Below, one piece after another: positions 23,421-36,341 of a stretch of 64,000 nucleotides of DNA; position 1 is the first letter of the stretch, and each line of letters begins with the position of its first letter. The translations under genes and the position numbers were made by a program. This stretch comes from Phylloscopus collybita. Its lineage: Eukaryota; Chordata; Aves; Passeriformes; Phylloscopidae. Location of the stretch: positions 23,363,501 through 23,427,500 of the forward strand of contig JAJNNQ010000009.1 in the NCBI GenBank assembly GCA_027886175.1, in the 5' to 3' direction. The notes beneath the pieces are model-generated. The model had not been told where the DNA came from and did not search any database. It was given only the letters and a program-made list of their open reading frames with translations.

Positions 23421-25715
23421 TGGACTCTTTCCAAAACAGATCTACACAGCTCTGGAAAAAAAAATACCTAGTCCTCTGAAGAGAACCATCTTGTTTTTCA
23501 TATAAAAACTGCTGGGGCAAGCCAGAGCTGACCAGTTTAGATTGTTTGGTTTGTTTTTAACCATTGCCCAGAGCAAACATCTAATCTCACTTTAATGGCA
23601 AACTGGCAAGAGCTTCTTTGTTTTCTTTCATGGCCAAAAGGAGAAAGAAACTAGCATATTTTGTATATAAAATCCCCAACTGACACGATGTAAATTATGC
23701 AATTCTCAATATTACAGATTTTGAAAGATTAATATAAAGAATTAGACTCTGCTCTTTTCTGTTCTCTTACATAACTAAGCACTTGGGTAGAAAACAAATA
23801 TTTTCAATTATTTAGTATTACATATCAGTAAATTTTTCCAGCTTATAAATTAGTTCAAAAATACATGGTAAGGGAGGTGACATGCAACTTGTGCCACTCA
23901 CTATAGAGTGTCACTTGGACTCTGAGTACTTTATTGTTTGAAGATGCTGTAAAACAGTAGAAGTCATTTTATTCTACCACTGAAATTCAATCTTTAATCC
24001 ACCTAATACACTTGCAACACCTTAATTTCCCTACACTGTCCCTGGTGAAAATGTTATCTGCAATACATGCTAACAATATATTGCTCCAGGGAGAATCTTC
24101 AGATGCAAGATTTTAAAGCTGTTTTCAGTTCTTTCCATCCTGTCAAGAGATAGAATTTAAGAAAATCATTGTTACAAGCATTTTTTTAATTCTGAGAGCA
24201 AATGGCAAATAGAAATGGGCAAAGAAGATACTTAAGGGCATCATACATGTACATAGAGACACATAGCAATGCCATTTAATTTGACTGGACCAGTTTTTGG
24301 GAACAGGCAATGTACAGCCAAACAGTTCTGTGTATGAGCACAGTCTCCTCCAGACATTTCATGCGCTGTGATTTTTCATTACACATTTCAAATAGTGTTT
24401 TCAAACTATCAGCTAAGTACCACAGCTTCGCAGTAAACCTGACCACTGAACTTGGGAATACTGTACTTTTGGGCATGAACTTCTTTGAAATTATCAGAAA
24501 TTGAGTCAAGAACTTGCAATTATTTTTTTCTTTGAAACAGATCCAGAACAAGGGTGTGCTAATCTATTCAGTCTTTCTAGTCACCGCACAGGGCGTGAAG
24601 GAAAGACCACTCAAGTCAGTCTCCATATTTTTATCTCACTCTCTTGTGTTTTCTGACTTTGGTTGCAATTCAAGGCTAATGCCTGCCCAAAGACTCACTA
24701 TCTGCTTCTGATCTGCATTACTGAAAAGTCCTTTTTTGTTGTTGTTGTCATGGGACACAACCCCACTTCTGACTCACAGGTTTATTTCTGGCTCTCACCA
24801 ACCTGTTTCTTCACTATTACCACAAGTATCCCACTGCAGAGATCTTGTGGGCATAGTCCCTCTCTCCCTGGATGATTTCAGCTGACCAGAAGCATATAAA
24901 CTAGAAAAAACAGACAGGTAAACATCTTTAAATTCAGGCACATCTCCTAAAAACCATCCCAAAAATTCACAGAGCAAGCTTACGGTAAAATGTGGACAAA
25001 CAATTACAACAGGTGCTCTTTCTGTCACAGAGTACCTGTCTACCCTGTGTGATCAATAAAAAATAGGGTGTATTCTTGAAGATCCCATGGCACATTTATT
25101 TATTTTGCAGGTCTGTGCATGGACGAGAAAATGTTAAAAATATTGAACATGGTATTAAAAAATATGGAAGAACTGGATGATACCTAACATGTAGTTCTGG
25201 TTTGCTCAGACCCAAGGAACCTGGTAAAACACTGCACCTCACATATTGTCTATGGAAATCCATAATTCCCTAGGCTTTGGTAAGTTATCCGTCCATACTT
25301 TGATGGTTATATTCACCGGCTAAATCAACATTCACAAAAAGCATGGTGCCATAGGGGAAGAAACATGGGAAGGTTGGCACTGAGGAATTGATATTCATTC
25401 CCTCCACATGCTGTGTTTCAGCAGTTCTGTCTTGCCATAAGGTAGTTCTAGCAGGCTTCTGTGGATGGTAGACCCGAAGGGGCCAAGTGCTGCTTTTGGT
25501 TTTCCTCTTGGCCAAACGATATGCAGTTTGTGCTCTTGCAAACTGCTCCATGGCATAATTCAAAGTGTGACAACTGTGGAGGCTGAGATTTGATTAAAGC
25601 TCTCACTAATAAAATGAAACAGTACTCTAATTTAATCCACTATTTTTCTTCATGATGTTCAGCAGATCTGTGTCTTCCCTGTATCTTGTTGTAAACTAAC
25701 AGCGTTAATTTTGTC
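23421..25715. other. unique AT-rich stretch
   Basis: No supported gene. A 92-codon minus-strand frame (25285-25563) ends about 150 bp left of the LTR at 25716 and has no recognisable domain. The remaining sequence shows no repeat family. Confidence 0.45.
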
Positions 25716-26165
25716 TCAGTAGGTGCGAGGGTGCAGAGCCTGGAGCCATGTGGGCACACATTGGTTGTTGGTCTATATCATGCACATCACTGCCTGGAGC
25801 AGAAGTAAGGGATTCTCACTTCCATGAAGAAATATTTTTGTTCTCGGGCAGAAAAGGTGGCAGTGGCACATGGAGGGTCCAGGAGCCATTTTGTTCTTTG
25901 CCTCAGGGACCGAGTGGTGCTGGGTCCAGCTGGTCAGACATTGAGTATTTCTTTGTATGTAAATCACCCTCTCTTTGTATATTTTTGCTATTTATGTTGT
26001 TGCTGTTACTGTTCCTTTTCTTGCTGTTTCCAGTAAGTTGTTCATTATCTCAATTTGGGACCTCTGTCTTTTGTCCCTCAAACCAGAGGTGGGCAGAGGA
26101 GGGAGAAGCTCCTGGTTTTTTTCTGTTTTGTCTGAGCATCAACACCATTCCTAAACCATCACACT
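25716..26165 (+). mobile_element. solo LTR, plus strand (copy 2 of a related pair)
   Basis: This is the better preserved relative of 11345-11785 and shares ordered blocks with it: CAGTAGG, CAGAGCCTGGA, ATGTGGGCA, CATGGAGGGTCCAGG, TTGTTGCTGTTACTG, GCTGTTTCCAGTAAG, and an end reading CTAAACCATCACA. An internal 146-codon frame (25748-26188) lies almost wholly inside the LTR and is probably fortuitous. No retroviral genes adjoin it. ERV class is not assigned because neither TSD length nor internal sequence is available. Confidence 0.65.
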
Positions 26166-27533
26166 TGTATAAGAGAGAGGACTTTTAACTCTGTAAAAAA
26201 GGTGGTATTATTTTTTTCACTTTGCATGTGAATACCAGGGCCCGAAGGATATACAAACACTCATGTTAACCATGATGTTTCTAAAATATTTTTCTTCTTT
26301 TTAAAATTAGAAATGTCAGATAAAATCCTTCCTAAGAAATCACAGCCCTTCATTTTACATTTAATAGTATTACAATATGTTCAAATTAATTTCCAAGGTT
26401 TCTTTGAATGTTTAGTTGGTACACTTGTATCTGTCTATCTATGGAGAGAGAGAGAGGGGAAGGAGTGAGAGACAGGGAGACAGTTCAGTAGATAAGGGAA
26501 AATTCAATCTTGGTTACTACTGTTGTAAACGTGAATCACATTTACTGAAGTCAGCATGATATTTCTTGTCTGACACCTGGGGAAATGAGAGCAGAATGTT
26601 ACTCTTAACATTTTTTAAAAAAACTTTTATTGGAGTTACTGAATCAATTAACATTCTCAAATATAGTATTTTCTCCACAGACCTATGAGTTCTGCCATCT
26701 AGTGAACTGGTCAAGTGTCATTTTAAACACCACCCACTCAACAACACTTCACATTAACAGAAGTGGAGGTGATGGGATTATAATTTAAATGCGAAATCCC
26801 CAAATAATTTTGTATTTATTAACAAACTTGGAGAAAACTTTATCATACTGATAATAATGAGATGTATGTGATTGCTCAGAGCCTGAGAGCCACGTAGATT
26901 GTTTTTGATTAAAAAAAAATACTTAGGAAAATTTTATATATGCATGCCCAAAAATGTGCATATTTGAAAGCATATCCTCTTTTTCTGGCACACTAGTAGC
27001 TTATGAAGGCATGGATTTTGCAAACACATTTATTAATTTTATTTAGAATACCATAGATACCACAAATACCATAGATATACAAATGCATTGTTTTCAAACA
27101 TACTTATATTTCACCTAGTGTAATACAGACACAAGACTGACTGAAATATCACTTAGCTATTGTACTAGTTATAATAATAATATCAATAAAGTCAATAATA
27201 GTTTGTACTTCCCTATGTATGTGTATGTAGAGGTATATATCAAGCAATAAATTAACACCAGAAAAACTATTGCAATCAACAATTTGTAATAAATTATATT
27301 TTTAATACTGTAATCATACTGGGAAAATCCAGGGCAGGACATTATTTTCTTCTAATTGCATTTCCTAAGTGCAAGAGTTGTAAGAAAACAACAGATGCTA
27401 GGCATCGCTAGAGATATGAATCTTTGATTTGTTTTTATAACTGCTCTGACATTTAGGCTGTGGGCTTTAAGAGGAGATTCCAAGGCAAATGTTTTCATCA
27501 TCATCTGACTCATTTTTGCCTGAAGGAAATACC

Positions 27534-27537
<4 letters not shown>
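26166..27537. other. unique AT-rich stretch with a short (AG)n run
   Basis: No gene or interspersed repeat was recognised. A GAGAGAGAGAGAGGGG run lies near 26443-26460, and a duplicated ATACCATAGATA phrase near 27048-27076. Confidence 0.5.

Positions 27538-27579
<42 letters not shown>
27538..27579. repeat. 42-nt A homopolymer
   Basis: An uninterrupted run of 42 A followed by GAGAGAGAC. The left side (possible body of a plus-strand retrocopy) shows no recognisable transcript or SINE. It is the complement in kind of the T tract at 17784-17827. Confidence 0.95.
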
Positions 27580-27582
<3 letters not shown>

Positions 27583-30500
27583 AGAGACATAAATAAGCAG
27601 CAGCAACCGATTATTGTTAGGGAAAATTTCCTCTGGTGATTCTCCTGTGTTTATCATGAAATGTCTGAACACTAACTTTCACTAAGAATTACACACTTTC
27701 TTACTCTCACACACCACATTTGTCTTGACTTGTGTTTGTGGTTCTACACAAATGTTCAAACAGTCCTTATAAATCATTTCACTTGTCTAATATTGCCCTT
27801 ATGGGAAATTACATGTTCACTGGAAGACAGTAGCAACTAATTGAAGAAGCCAGGAAAGAAAACATGCAAAAATCTCTCCAACAAATCACAAGCAAAATGT
27901 CATTGCGTTTAATTACTCTCCCCAGCAATATAGGCAGATGATGGTGCCTGCATGTAGTGATGAATACAGCATGTGATTAGCACTGAATGTAAAGGCATGC
28001 ACTGCCAAGGGGAAAGTGCTCATCTTCTACAATAAACGCTCTACTAGCTCTTGAGAAATATTATAGAGCCTATGTATATAGGGCTCCAGAGTAAGTTCAG
28101 GACCAGCTTTTCCTTCCAGGTTACAAATTGATTTTTTAATGATTTTTAGTGCTGGATCTTCAATACTTCAGATCTTCTCTATGTCTGTGCTTTTCAGATC
28201 AGTTTACCAAAGAGTATGAAGTACAAAATTTTCTTAGAACATAGATTTTAATAGATAATTATTCCATACTCAATGGCAGACATTTATTAAATATAGCTGT
28301 GCTTTGTAAGTCAATTCTGAGTTGGAAAAATATTTGTGGTGCCTTACAAATACGTAAGGTGAAAGTTAGAAATTATCCTCTGCATAGTGGAAGAAAGATC
28401 TGAAATGGTCTATCTATAGAAACTGAAGTCTGTCCAAATCTAGCCCACTGACTGGGCCCAGCAATTTTTGTATGATGGGGTGCTCATACATTCCTCCCTG
28501 ACTGTGGCAGGAGTCTTCAGATCTCTGCAATGTGAACACAGTTATTTAAGAGATACAAAAATGCAATCTTTTAGATGAAGAAACTGCTTCATTTAGCAAT
28601 CCACAGGGAGTCTTTAAGAGAAGAAGTGGATGTAATAACTAGTAGATCAGCTGTGTTTAATTTTTGAATTAATGTCAGTGTTTTTTCAAGCATTATGAAA
28701 CAAGAAAGTATTAAAGACTGAAGATCTTCCAAAAACAGATCAAAAATTTATTCAGTATCCACACTGTTGTTGAATAAAAAGAGGCTAAATAAAGCAGACT
28801 TCAAATGTTATCCCTTTCTTAAAATGAAAGACACATCTCAGTATATTTTCCACATATAAGGTAATAGATATTTTGACTGATTCAGATAAATAAGTACTCT
28901 AGATATAAACAGAGGAAATGATCTTTCACATTGTTTTTTTAATGGATTTTGTTTTCTTAACTCTTTTAACATGCTTTGTAAAGAATTTCACTGTAAAACT
29001 CAGAAGAAATTTCTGTGCCACATAAGGATGTGTAGAGCTCTTTACCTGAAAATGGCATGGATTAATTGCAGAATGAAATCTGGCAGCATTCGTGCAAAAT
29101 AAATGTAGTTCTATGGTAAAGTTCCTTTATGGAACTGTCGATAGCTGAGGGCACAAGCTCTTTCGACTCTGCTGAAGAGCTTCAAGAAGGAATCATAACT
29201 TCAATTTCCCGTTCCTACTATTTAAGATCTAACTTATAGGCTGGAAATAATAACTGATTTCTTAAAGCTTTTCAGAAATTATTTTGAAAATAAAAAAATC
29301 TGACATCCATTTGAAACGTTTGCAAAATGAGTTTGAGCTCTGGTTCTTCAGAGATGTACAAGATCTATTGCTAAAAAGAAATGAAAACACTTCAGAAGCC
29401 TGCTATTTCTTTTTAAAACATTTTTTTTTTATTTTAGGATTAAAATACTAATACTATGCATGTGCATCCTGTTTGCTGTCCTGGAACTTTGAACTGTGAA
29501 ATTACATGCTTATGCAAATTCCAAAAGTAACTATATTTACATAGATTAGAAATGTGCCCAGATAGATAAAGAAGCAAAAATTACTGATAGGCATTATAAA
29601 AAAATATTTTAAAAAATGAGCTTATGAATCCTGTACAAAAAAAAAAAAAAATGCAATCAGCTCTAATACTCTTTTGGAGCACCAGCAACAACAGAGGTTT
29701 TCTTATTTAAATTCTTATTTGAGCTTAGTGAGGTTTTACTTATGCTCTCCAGATTATTTTAATATAAAGCCTCTTTCTTTGTTCATTTGCTATTTCAGTG
29801 GTTTAGAGATGTGAAAAAGAGCCACATATTTTCCAGAATAATGAATGTCTGAAATAGTGTGATGATAGCAGGGCAAACTGTAGTCTGATTCATTTTCTAT
29901 TGCTGAGCATTTTGTGGAGTCATTTACAAAGTGAGTTCAAATTGCATATAGATATTCTAATTTGGATTTGGTAGCAATTTATACCTGTTTGCATAGCTGT
30001 AACTTCACAACATGCTAGCTAGTGAAGAAGCAAGCTTGTTACCTTCAATAGAGCCATTCATTTCTTGCTTTTATACGCATATCTATTGTCTGTCCTTCAG
30101 ACTAGTTTTTTTTTCTCTTAATTTTTAAGGATATATTTTTGTTGATATTTCCCAGAAAAATAATTGGAGGAGTGCAGGAGGTCAAACAAGGTTAATTCCT
30201 TGAAATGAATGGAGATTCAGAAGTTTCCAGGCTGTTCTGGGGGACAGCTAGCAGGCATATGTCTATTAACATTGAAATGATAGCTGTTAAAGCAAGTGAC
30301 CTTTAGAGCAGTGAGAGAGGGGAAAACAGCACAAATACATCGAGGTGGATGGATATGCACAGACCAAAGATTTGATGCTGCAGACATCATACCCTCAATG
30401 CACATTTTGAATGGATTTTATTTCAGACCAGACCCTAGTTTGGTCCCTTAGGCAGAGTGACTGCAGCAGAAGAATATTAGATACATTCTTGGTTCATGTT

Positions 30501-32273
30501 TAGGTTCAATATAAAGAAATCCAGTGCCTTGAGACCACTCCACAATAGGAACTATCTTTGCTCTAAGCAGGAACATTTGGGAGATTCACTTTAAAAGCGT
30601 GTGCTGACCACACTGAAGAGGTAACATAGCTACAGCTAGAACACAGCACATACCCTGCAGAGCTTTGCTGCATAAACTCTCAGCCCTACTAGTTTTCAGT
30701 ATAATTGCCCCCTCCCAAGCAACACATAAGCAAAAATCTACATTGCCCATCTGAAGCTATGAGTATCAGTGATATGTCCAGACACCATAAATCAGTTTAA
30801 TCTCTTCTGTTTGTCTTTGGTTTCCTCCCAAATTTGCCCTAAACCAGGACATCCTGAAATAATGACTGCACCCTTCAGCCTCCCCAAACTTGTCACTTTC
30901 AAAAAAAACAGAGAGTATTTTCTTAGAAATTTAGTACCCAACACAGCCACTTTTTTTTTTTTTTTAAGGCGTAATATTTTCTGTGAGGAGAGGATTGCAA
31001 TAATGAAATTTTCAAATGTAATTCTGCATAGCTCAGCATTAAAACAACACAAGTTATATCTCTGGAGACTGTATTAAAATTCAGATGATTAAAAAATAAT
31101 TAGGGAGGGTGGAATGACAGAGATGTCACTGATCTTACTGTAATTAATTCTGTACAGTTCATGTTATGAACTTTCTCTTATTGATCTCAGAGCTAAAAAT
31201 ATATAAATCTGGAAATCTCATGTGGTAGTAGACTTTCAAGCAGATGGGGATTTTTTTGGAAAATACCAAATACCATTATTTTGATTTTTAACTTGTGAAA
31301 AAACTGACTTTTGTGTTGTTGGTGACTTATAATACTAAACTGATGAATTTTTTAGCCTAATCCTTAGAATAATAGTGAAGACACTAAACAACACTGTACT
31401 ATCATATATGGCTTTTAACCATTCAGCTACTTGAAGTACTACTGTATATGTAAAAATTCAGGTAAAAATCAGTAACTATTTTTATTTATATGAAAAAACA
31501 TTCACTTTTGCTGTAGAGCTGATATGTGGTCTTGGAAGCTGTGTGAACAGGGAGAAAGAGGGCAGTCTGCTGTGGTTAAGGGATCTGAATTATTTGAAAA
31601 GCAATGTTTGGAACTCTGTAGTTATTGTTGCTACATGAGTTGAAAACAGAACATGGATGTCTATTTTCAAATACTCAATAAGAAAACACAATAAATAATT
31701 TATCACTGTCTCTTTTCAAATCCTTTGGAAATATATTTAGTAAAAATCTTTACAGCTTGCACAGTACCATTCAAAGGCTGAGCTGTGTCTTCATGTAGAC
31801 ATCCATATTTATCCATTATACATGGTGGTCTATCAAGTTGTTTTCTGTCATTATCTTTGACTGTTTGATTCCAGGGTAGCACAATTTCATTGAGTCAGAA
31901 GAACAGCTGTTCATTCCTGCAAATAACGTGCCTCAGACCCCCCATGTCATGCCATGTGGACTTACCCTGGAATTCCTTGTTAGTGTCTAGACAAACCAGG
32001 AATATAAATTCCAGTGCAAGACTTCTTCTGTCAGATCAATTGCCACTTTATTCTATATCTTTAGATTTCTCAGCTGCCCACTGGACATATCGTTCTTATG
32101 GCTGGCTGACAGCTAGATATCTTATGTTTTGAATACAATCTTTCCAAATCCATAGGATAATAATAACAACAACAGCAAAAAAAATAAATGTAACTAGCCA
32201 TTATTATTGTATTTTTTATGTTGCCCTCCACCCCAAGAAACAAGTTTTACAACAGCTAGTCTAGACCACATAA
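27580..32273. other. unique AT-rich stretch
   Basis: No gene or repeat family was recognised over 4.7 kb. Simple sequence is limited to A13 near 29638, T15 near 30951 and an AATAATAACAACAAC run near 32158. Confidence 0.5.
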
Positions 32274-32888
32274 TTTTCTTGTTTAACCCCAGCTGACGAC
32301 TAAGCCCCACACAGCTGCTCACTCACTATATCCTGATGGTATGGAGAAGAGAATCAGAAGGGTGAAAGTGAGAAAACTTGTGTGTTGAGTTAAAAACAAT
32401 TTAATAGGAGAAGCAAAACCCATGCATGCAGCATGGCCAAGGAAAGAGTTCATTCACCACTTTTCTTGGGCAGGCATCTCTAGGAAAAGCCAAACTCCAC
32501 CACATGTAACAGTGACTTGGGTAGACAAATGACAACACTTTGGTTGTCCCCCCATTCCCACTTTTTTGACCAGCTCTGTATGCTGAGCTCACCATAAGCT
32601 ATGGAACATCCCTCAGACAGTTAGGGTCAGATGCCTTGGCTGTGTCCCCCCCTGACTTCTTGTGCATCCTCAGTCTCCTTGCTGGTGGTGTAGAGTGAGG
32701 AGCAGGGAAAGTCTTGGTTCTGTGAAAGCACTTCCCAGAAGGAATTAAAAACATCCCTGTGTTACTAGCACTAATTGAAGGGGAAAAAACCAAACCAAAC
32801 CAAAACAAACACACAAAAAACCCCAAAACATAGCTCCATACCAGGTACCATGAAGAAAGTTTACTCTATTCCAGCAGAGACCATCACA
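32274..32888 (-). mobile_element. solo LTR, minus strand (family A copy 1)
   Basis: Minus-strand LTR of a widespread avian family. On the plus strand it begins near GTTTAACCCCAGCTGACGAC and CACACAGCTGCTCACTCACT, continues with GGAACATCCCTCAGACAGTTAGG, GGCTGTGTCCCCC and CTTCTTGTGCATCC, and ends with ATAGCTCCATACCAGGTACC ... ATTCCAGCAGAGACCATCACA. The same ordered landmarks recur at 33820, 36342, 44189 and 52788. The middle (about 32400-32590) differs from the other copies, suggesting a separate subfamily or a replaced segment. An A/C-rich run (32786-32828) sits near the right end. No provirus body is present. Confidence 0.75.
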
Positions 32889-33102
32889 TGCAACGCATCT
32901 TCTACAAACCTTGTTTCCAGCTTCAATTCCAAAACATATTTTGGGATCTTATGCTAAATCAGCCTGCATAGGTTTTTTCCCTCAAATAGTTGTTCATTTG
33001 GGATGCAGAACAATGAGATCACTTCTTCCTGAGTCACCACCAGTAATCAATTACTGGTACATTACCTTTTATCTTTTAGCTCACCACAGCTGGCCAGCTC
33101 TA

Positions 33103-33203
33103 GGCACATGGTGTGACTCTTGGGGCTGTCCCATATTAGCCAGGAGTTGGATTTCAATGATCCTTGTTGGTCCCTTCCAACTCAGGATATTCTATGATTC
33201 TAT
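33103..33203 (+). mobile_element. CR1: CR1 LINE 3'-end fragment, plus strand
   Basis: GGCACATGGTGTGACTCTTG, then CAGGAGTTGG, AATGATCCTTGTTGG, TCCCTTCCAACTCAGG and the tail ATATTCTATGATTCTAT match the 3' end of avian CR1. About 100 bp remain. It lies between two minus-strand family A LTRs. Confidence 0.9.
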
Positions 33204-33819
33204 TGCCTCTCTGCCCAAGAAATTTAAATTTAAGCTCTTCATAATTTCCTCCAGTTCCTTTTAAAACATCCTGAATGTTGTCAGTGTTCTTCATCAAAAC
33301 TAAAAATTTTAAATCTTGAGATAAACTATATGGCTACAAGAAATTGGGAACGAAATCACAATTTTCAGTGAACTCACTGGAGCTAGCCAGGATGTGAGTA
33401 CCTGGATGTGTGGTAATGTGACTATATCAGTCTTATGTCCCCAGAAATTAAGCAGACTAGACATTAATTATTTGCATGTATAAACACTCAGTATGACCAG
33501 TGATAGAGAGAAGCATAATATCTATTCCTAATTTTAATATTTTACATACAAAATAATCAGCATTAGTTTACTAAACTTTAGAATTGTTTTAATGTGCTTT
33601 CGTTCTTTTAATTTATTTTTCATGTTCAGGTTAGAACAGTGAGATAGAGAAAGGAAAAATTGCAGACTTGCTATGGGTTAGAACCCTCTGCCACATGTTT
33701 CCGTGGGTGTTGTAGACACACAACCTGATTTTAGTGAGATATCACTATAAAGTATTAACATATACATTTTCAAACCTATTTATAGGAACACAGATAAATC
33801 ATGCCCACTGTTTAAAAAA
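33204..33819. other. unique stretch between repeats
   Basis: AT-rich sequence with no recognised repeat or coding feature. Confidence 0.5.
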
Positions 33820-34393
33820 AGTCATGGTTTAAGTTTAGCTGGAAATTAAACATACACAGCTGCTCAATCAACCTTCCTCTCCACCCCACAACCCCATGGA
33901 ACGGGATGGAGATTCAAAGTAAAGTCTGTAGGTTGAGACAGAAAGAGTTTAATAATCAAAAATAAAGTAAAACATACAGTAATAGTGGTAAATGATAATA
34001 ATAACTAATAAGCAGAAAAAATCAAGTGATGCACAGTACAACTGCTCACCACCCACTGACCAATGGCAGACCCTCCTTCCAACCCCACATCTGTTTCCCT
34101 TATGGGTAACTCCCCCCATTTTATATCCTTGTCATGACGTTCTGTGGTGCAGAATATCCCTTTGGTCAGTTCTGGCTGTCCCAGCTCTGCTCCTTCCCAG
34201 TTTCTGTTATTTACCTGTTCACTGGAGGAGCATGTGAGAAAAAAAAGAAAAGTCCTTGACTTAGAATAAATATGACTTAGCAGAAACCCAAAGCATCAGT
34301 GTGTTGTCAAAACTATTCTTATTCTGAGTCCAAAACCACAGCATTGTAACAGCTACTCAGCAGAAATTAACTATCTTAGCTGAAACCAGAGCA
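33820..34393 (-). mobile_element. solo LTR, minus strand (family A copy 2)
   Basis: Plus-strand landmarks in order: GTCATGGTTTAA at the left end, GAGTTTAATAATC, an ATAATAATAA-type microsatellite, CAAGTGATGCACAGTAC, TGCTCACCACCCACTGACC, ATCCCTTTGGTCAG, AAGTCCTTGACTTAG, ACTATTCTTATTCTGAGTCC, CAGCATTGTAACAGCTACTC and an end near GCTGAAACCAGAGCA. This is the full LTR order of the family on the minus strand. No target-site duplication is evident, and the base changes imply an old insertion. No internal viral genes were found. Confidence 0.85.
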
Positions 34394-36341
34394 AAGAACT
34401 ATGATCTGATGCCCAGTGCAATTATACTCAATTGTCATGCAGAAAGATGTATGAAATAAAAGTTTAAAATATTGTCCCTCAATAAATATGGTAACAAATA
34501 AAATGTTGCAAAGTTTGTAAATACCCAGAAGGTCAGCAGTGTTAAGTGCAGTATATCACCTTTACACAAAAGACTTTTAAATTCAGTACTCTCCAATTTC
34601 TGCAGTAAAGAGAGTGTTTATGTCTAATCCAGTAGGAATAAGTGGCTGGTTTAGGACAAGAAATGGGATTCAATAACATGTGTTCATCTCCTTATTTTCA
34701 AAATTAATTTGGATATAATGAATATTATGTTTTCTGTTATTATTCTGCAACTATTTGCTCTAAATTTTAGGGCATTTGGGGAAAACATGGTGGAAAGGCA
34801 GCTCAGCAAAAACACAAAGCTGGTTTGCTGCTTTGCTCTTCTAATCCACCTATGGATGCTAACAATTAGAGGATTATGAAAGTTGTCCTTTTGGTAACCC
34901 TTCTGCTATTCTGAACACAACCTACCTAATATACAATATTTTATTTACTGCATGTTATTGTGTTGATGAACATGCACATATAATCTACTGAAATTCAAAG
35001 CTTCCTGAAACTTTCAATTCATTAATAAATTAGTCTGAGATGTAACAGAAAATTTCCTCATTACTGTATTTTCATCATCTTACATGTAAGACCAGCATCT
35101 TCAAACCTGTAATTATGTGCATACTTTTTTTCTTGTATGTGAGTGGTAACAAATTCAAAGACTGACATTGCTACTTTCACCAACTCATTTCTCCTGCAGG
35201 ACAAATAGTAGAAGAAGCAGAAAATTGTCTACGTTTTTCTATTTCACACTTAGCATTATAGTGATGTGAAGTTGTCAGAGCTACCAGCGTCTCAACTTGC
35301 TAATGATTTCTTGTACCTTAATCAGTACAAAAGGGATAAGCAGACAAGCTGAAAGTCCAGTTTCCAAGGAGACCATTCCAGAAACATGTAAGAAATATTT
35401 AAGTAGGTACAATATGTCTCCAAGAACTTGAGATTTTTTCCTCACACGGTGACATACAGAAGCTATGTTGAAGAGGAATCTGCACCCTCCAGATTCCGTT
35501 CTGAAGCTGAGGTGTTGTGAGTTACTGTGGCTTACCACCAAATGTCTTGCAGAGGAGATAACATGTTCCCTGGATTTCAGTAATGTTTCAGATGGTTATC
35601 AGTCACAGGCAAGGAGCAGAACTGTGCTCTCTGCATACTTACCTATCTGTCTAACTCTCTGTCTAACTAACTCTGTGTTCTTTTGCTGTTTTTATTTATG
35701 GCCACAAGAAAGCATGTCTTCTTCATTTAAATTTCAGTACAACATTCCATGCTAAGATATACTCTGCATGAAAATAGATACAAACTGTAGAGGGATGCTG
35801 GAAAAATATTTAATGTTACTTGAGGAAAGCAGCCCTTAGGATTATCTTCCCTCAACTCAAAATGTTGCACATAAGGAGGTTTGTTTTTTTTTTAGAGTAC
35901 TAGATCCTGCTTTTCCATTTCCATGTTGTCATGAACATCTGTTGTTTCCTGCTGGACTACTTTACAGCTGATGTTGCAAAACATGTAGCTCTGTAATGAA
36001 AACTTCCTCAACTATCTCATACAAATGCTTTTTCCAACTTTTCCATTCTCAAGGGAGACATAAAGAGGGGGAGAAAATTTTCCTTCCAATTATTCAGTGA
36101 ATATGGAAAAAATACATGGTGAAAAAGTGATACACTTAATTCAGTTTTAAACATCTTCATTGGCATCAGTGAGTTAGGGACCCTTGCACATCAGAACTCT
36201 GTTCTCACATAGTTCATATAAGCAATTTTACAGTATTTACTTTTCCAATAGGTAAATATTACAAGAATTTAATAGTTGATTTCTCTACTAGACATCTCCA
36301 GAATTTTTTTTTCATTTTTGACCGTGGATATTGAAGACAGC
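34394..36341. other. unique AT-rich stretch
   Basis: No recognised gene or repeat. Open frames of 86-96 codons near 35281-35755 overlap on both strands and show no family resemblance. Confidence 0.5.

Noticed and set aside
11786..25715. Provirus bounded by the LTRs at 11345 and 25716
   Set aside because: No retroviral gene motifs, spacing too long, and the interior looks like ordinary unique DNA with a CR1 fragment.
25748..26188. 146-codon plus-strand frame as a protein
   Set aside because: It lies almost wholly inside the LTR; the related LTR at 11345-11785 does not keep the frame.
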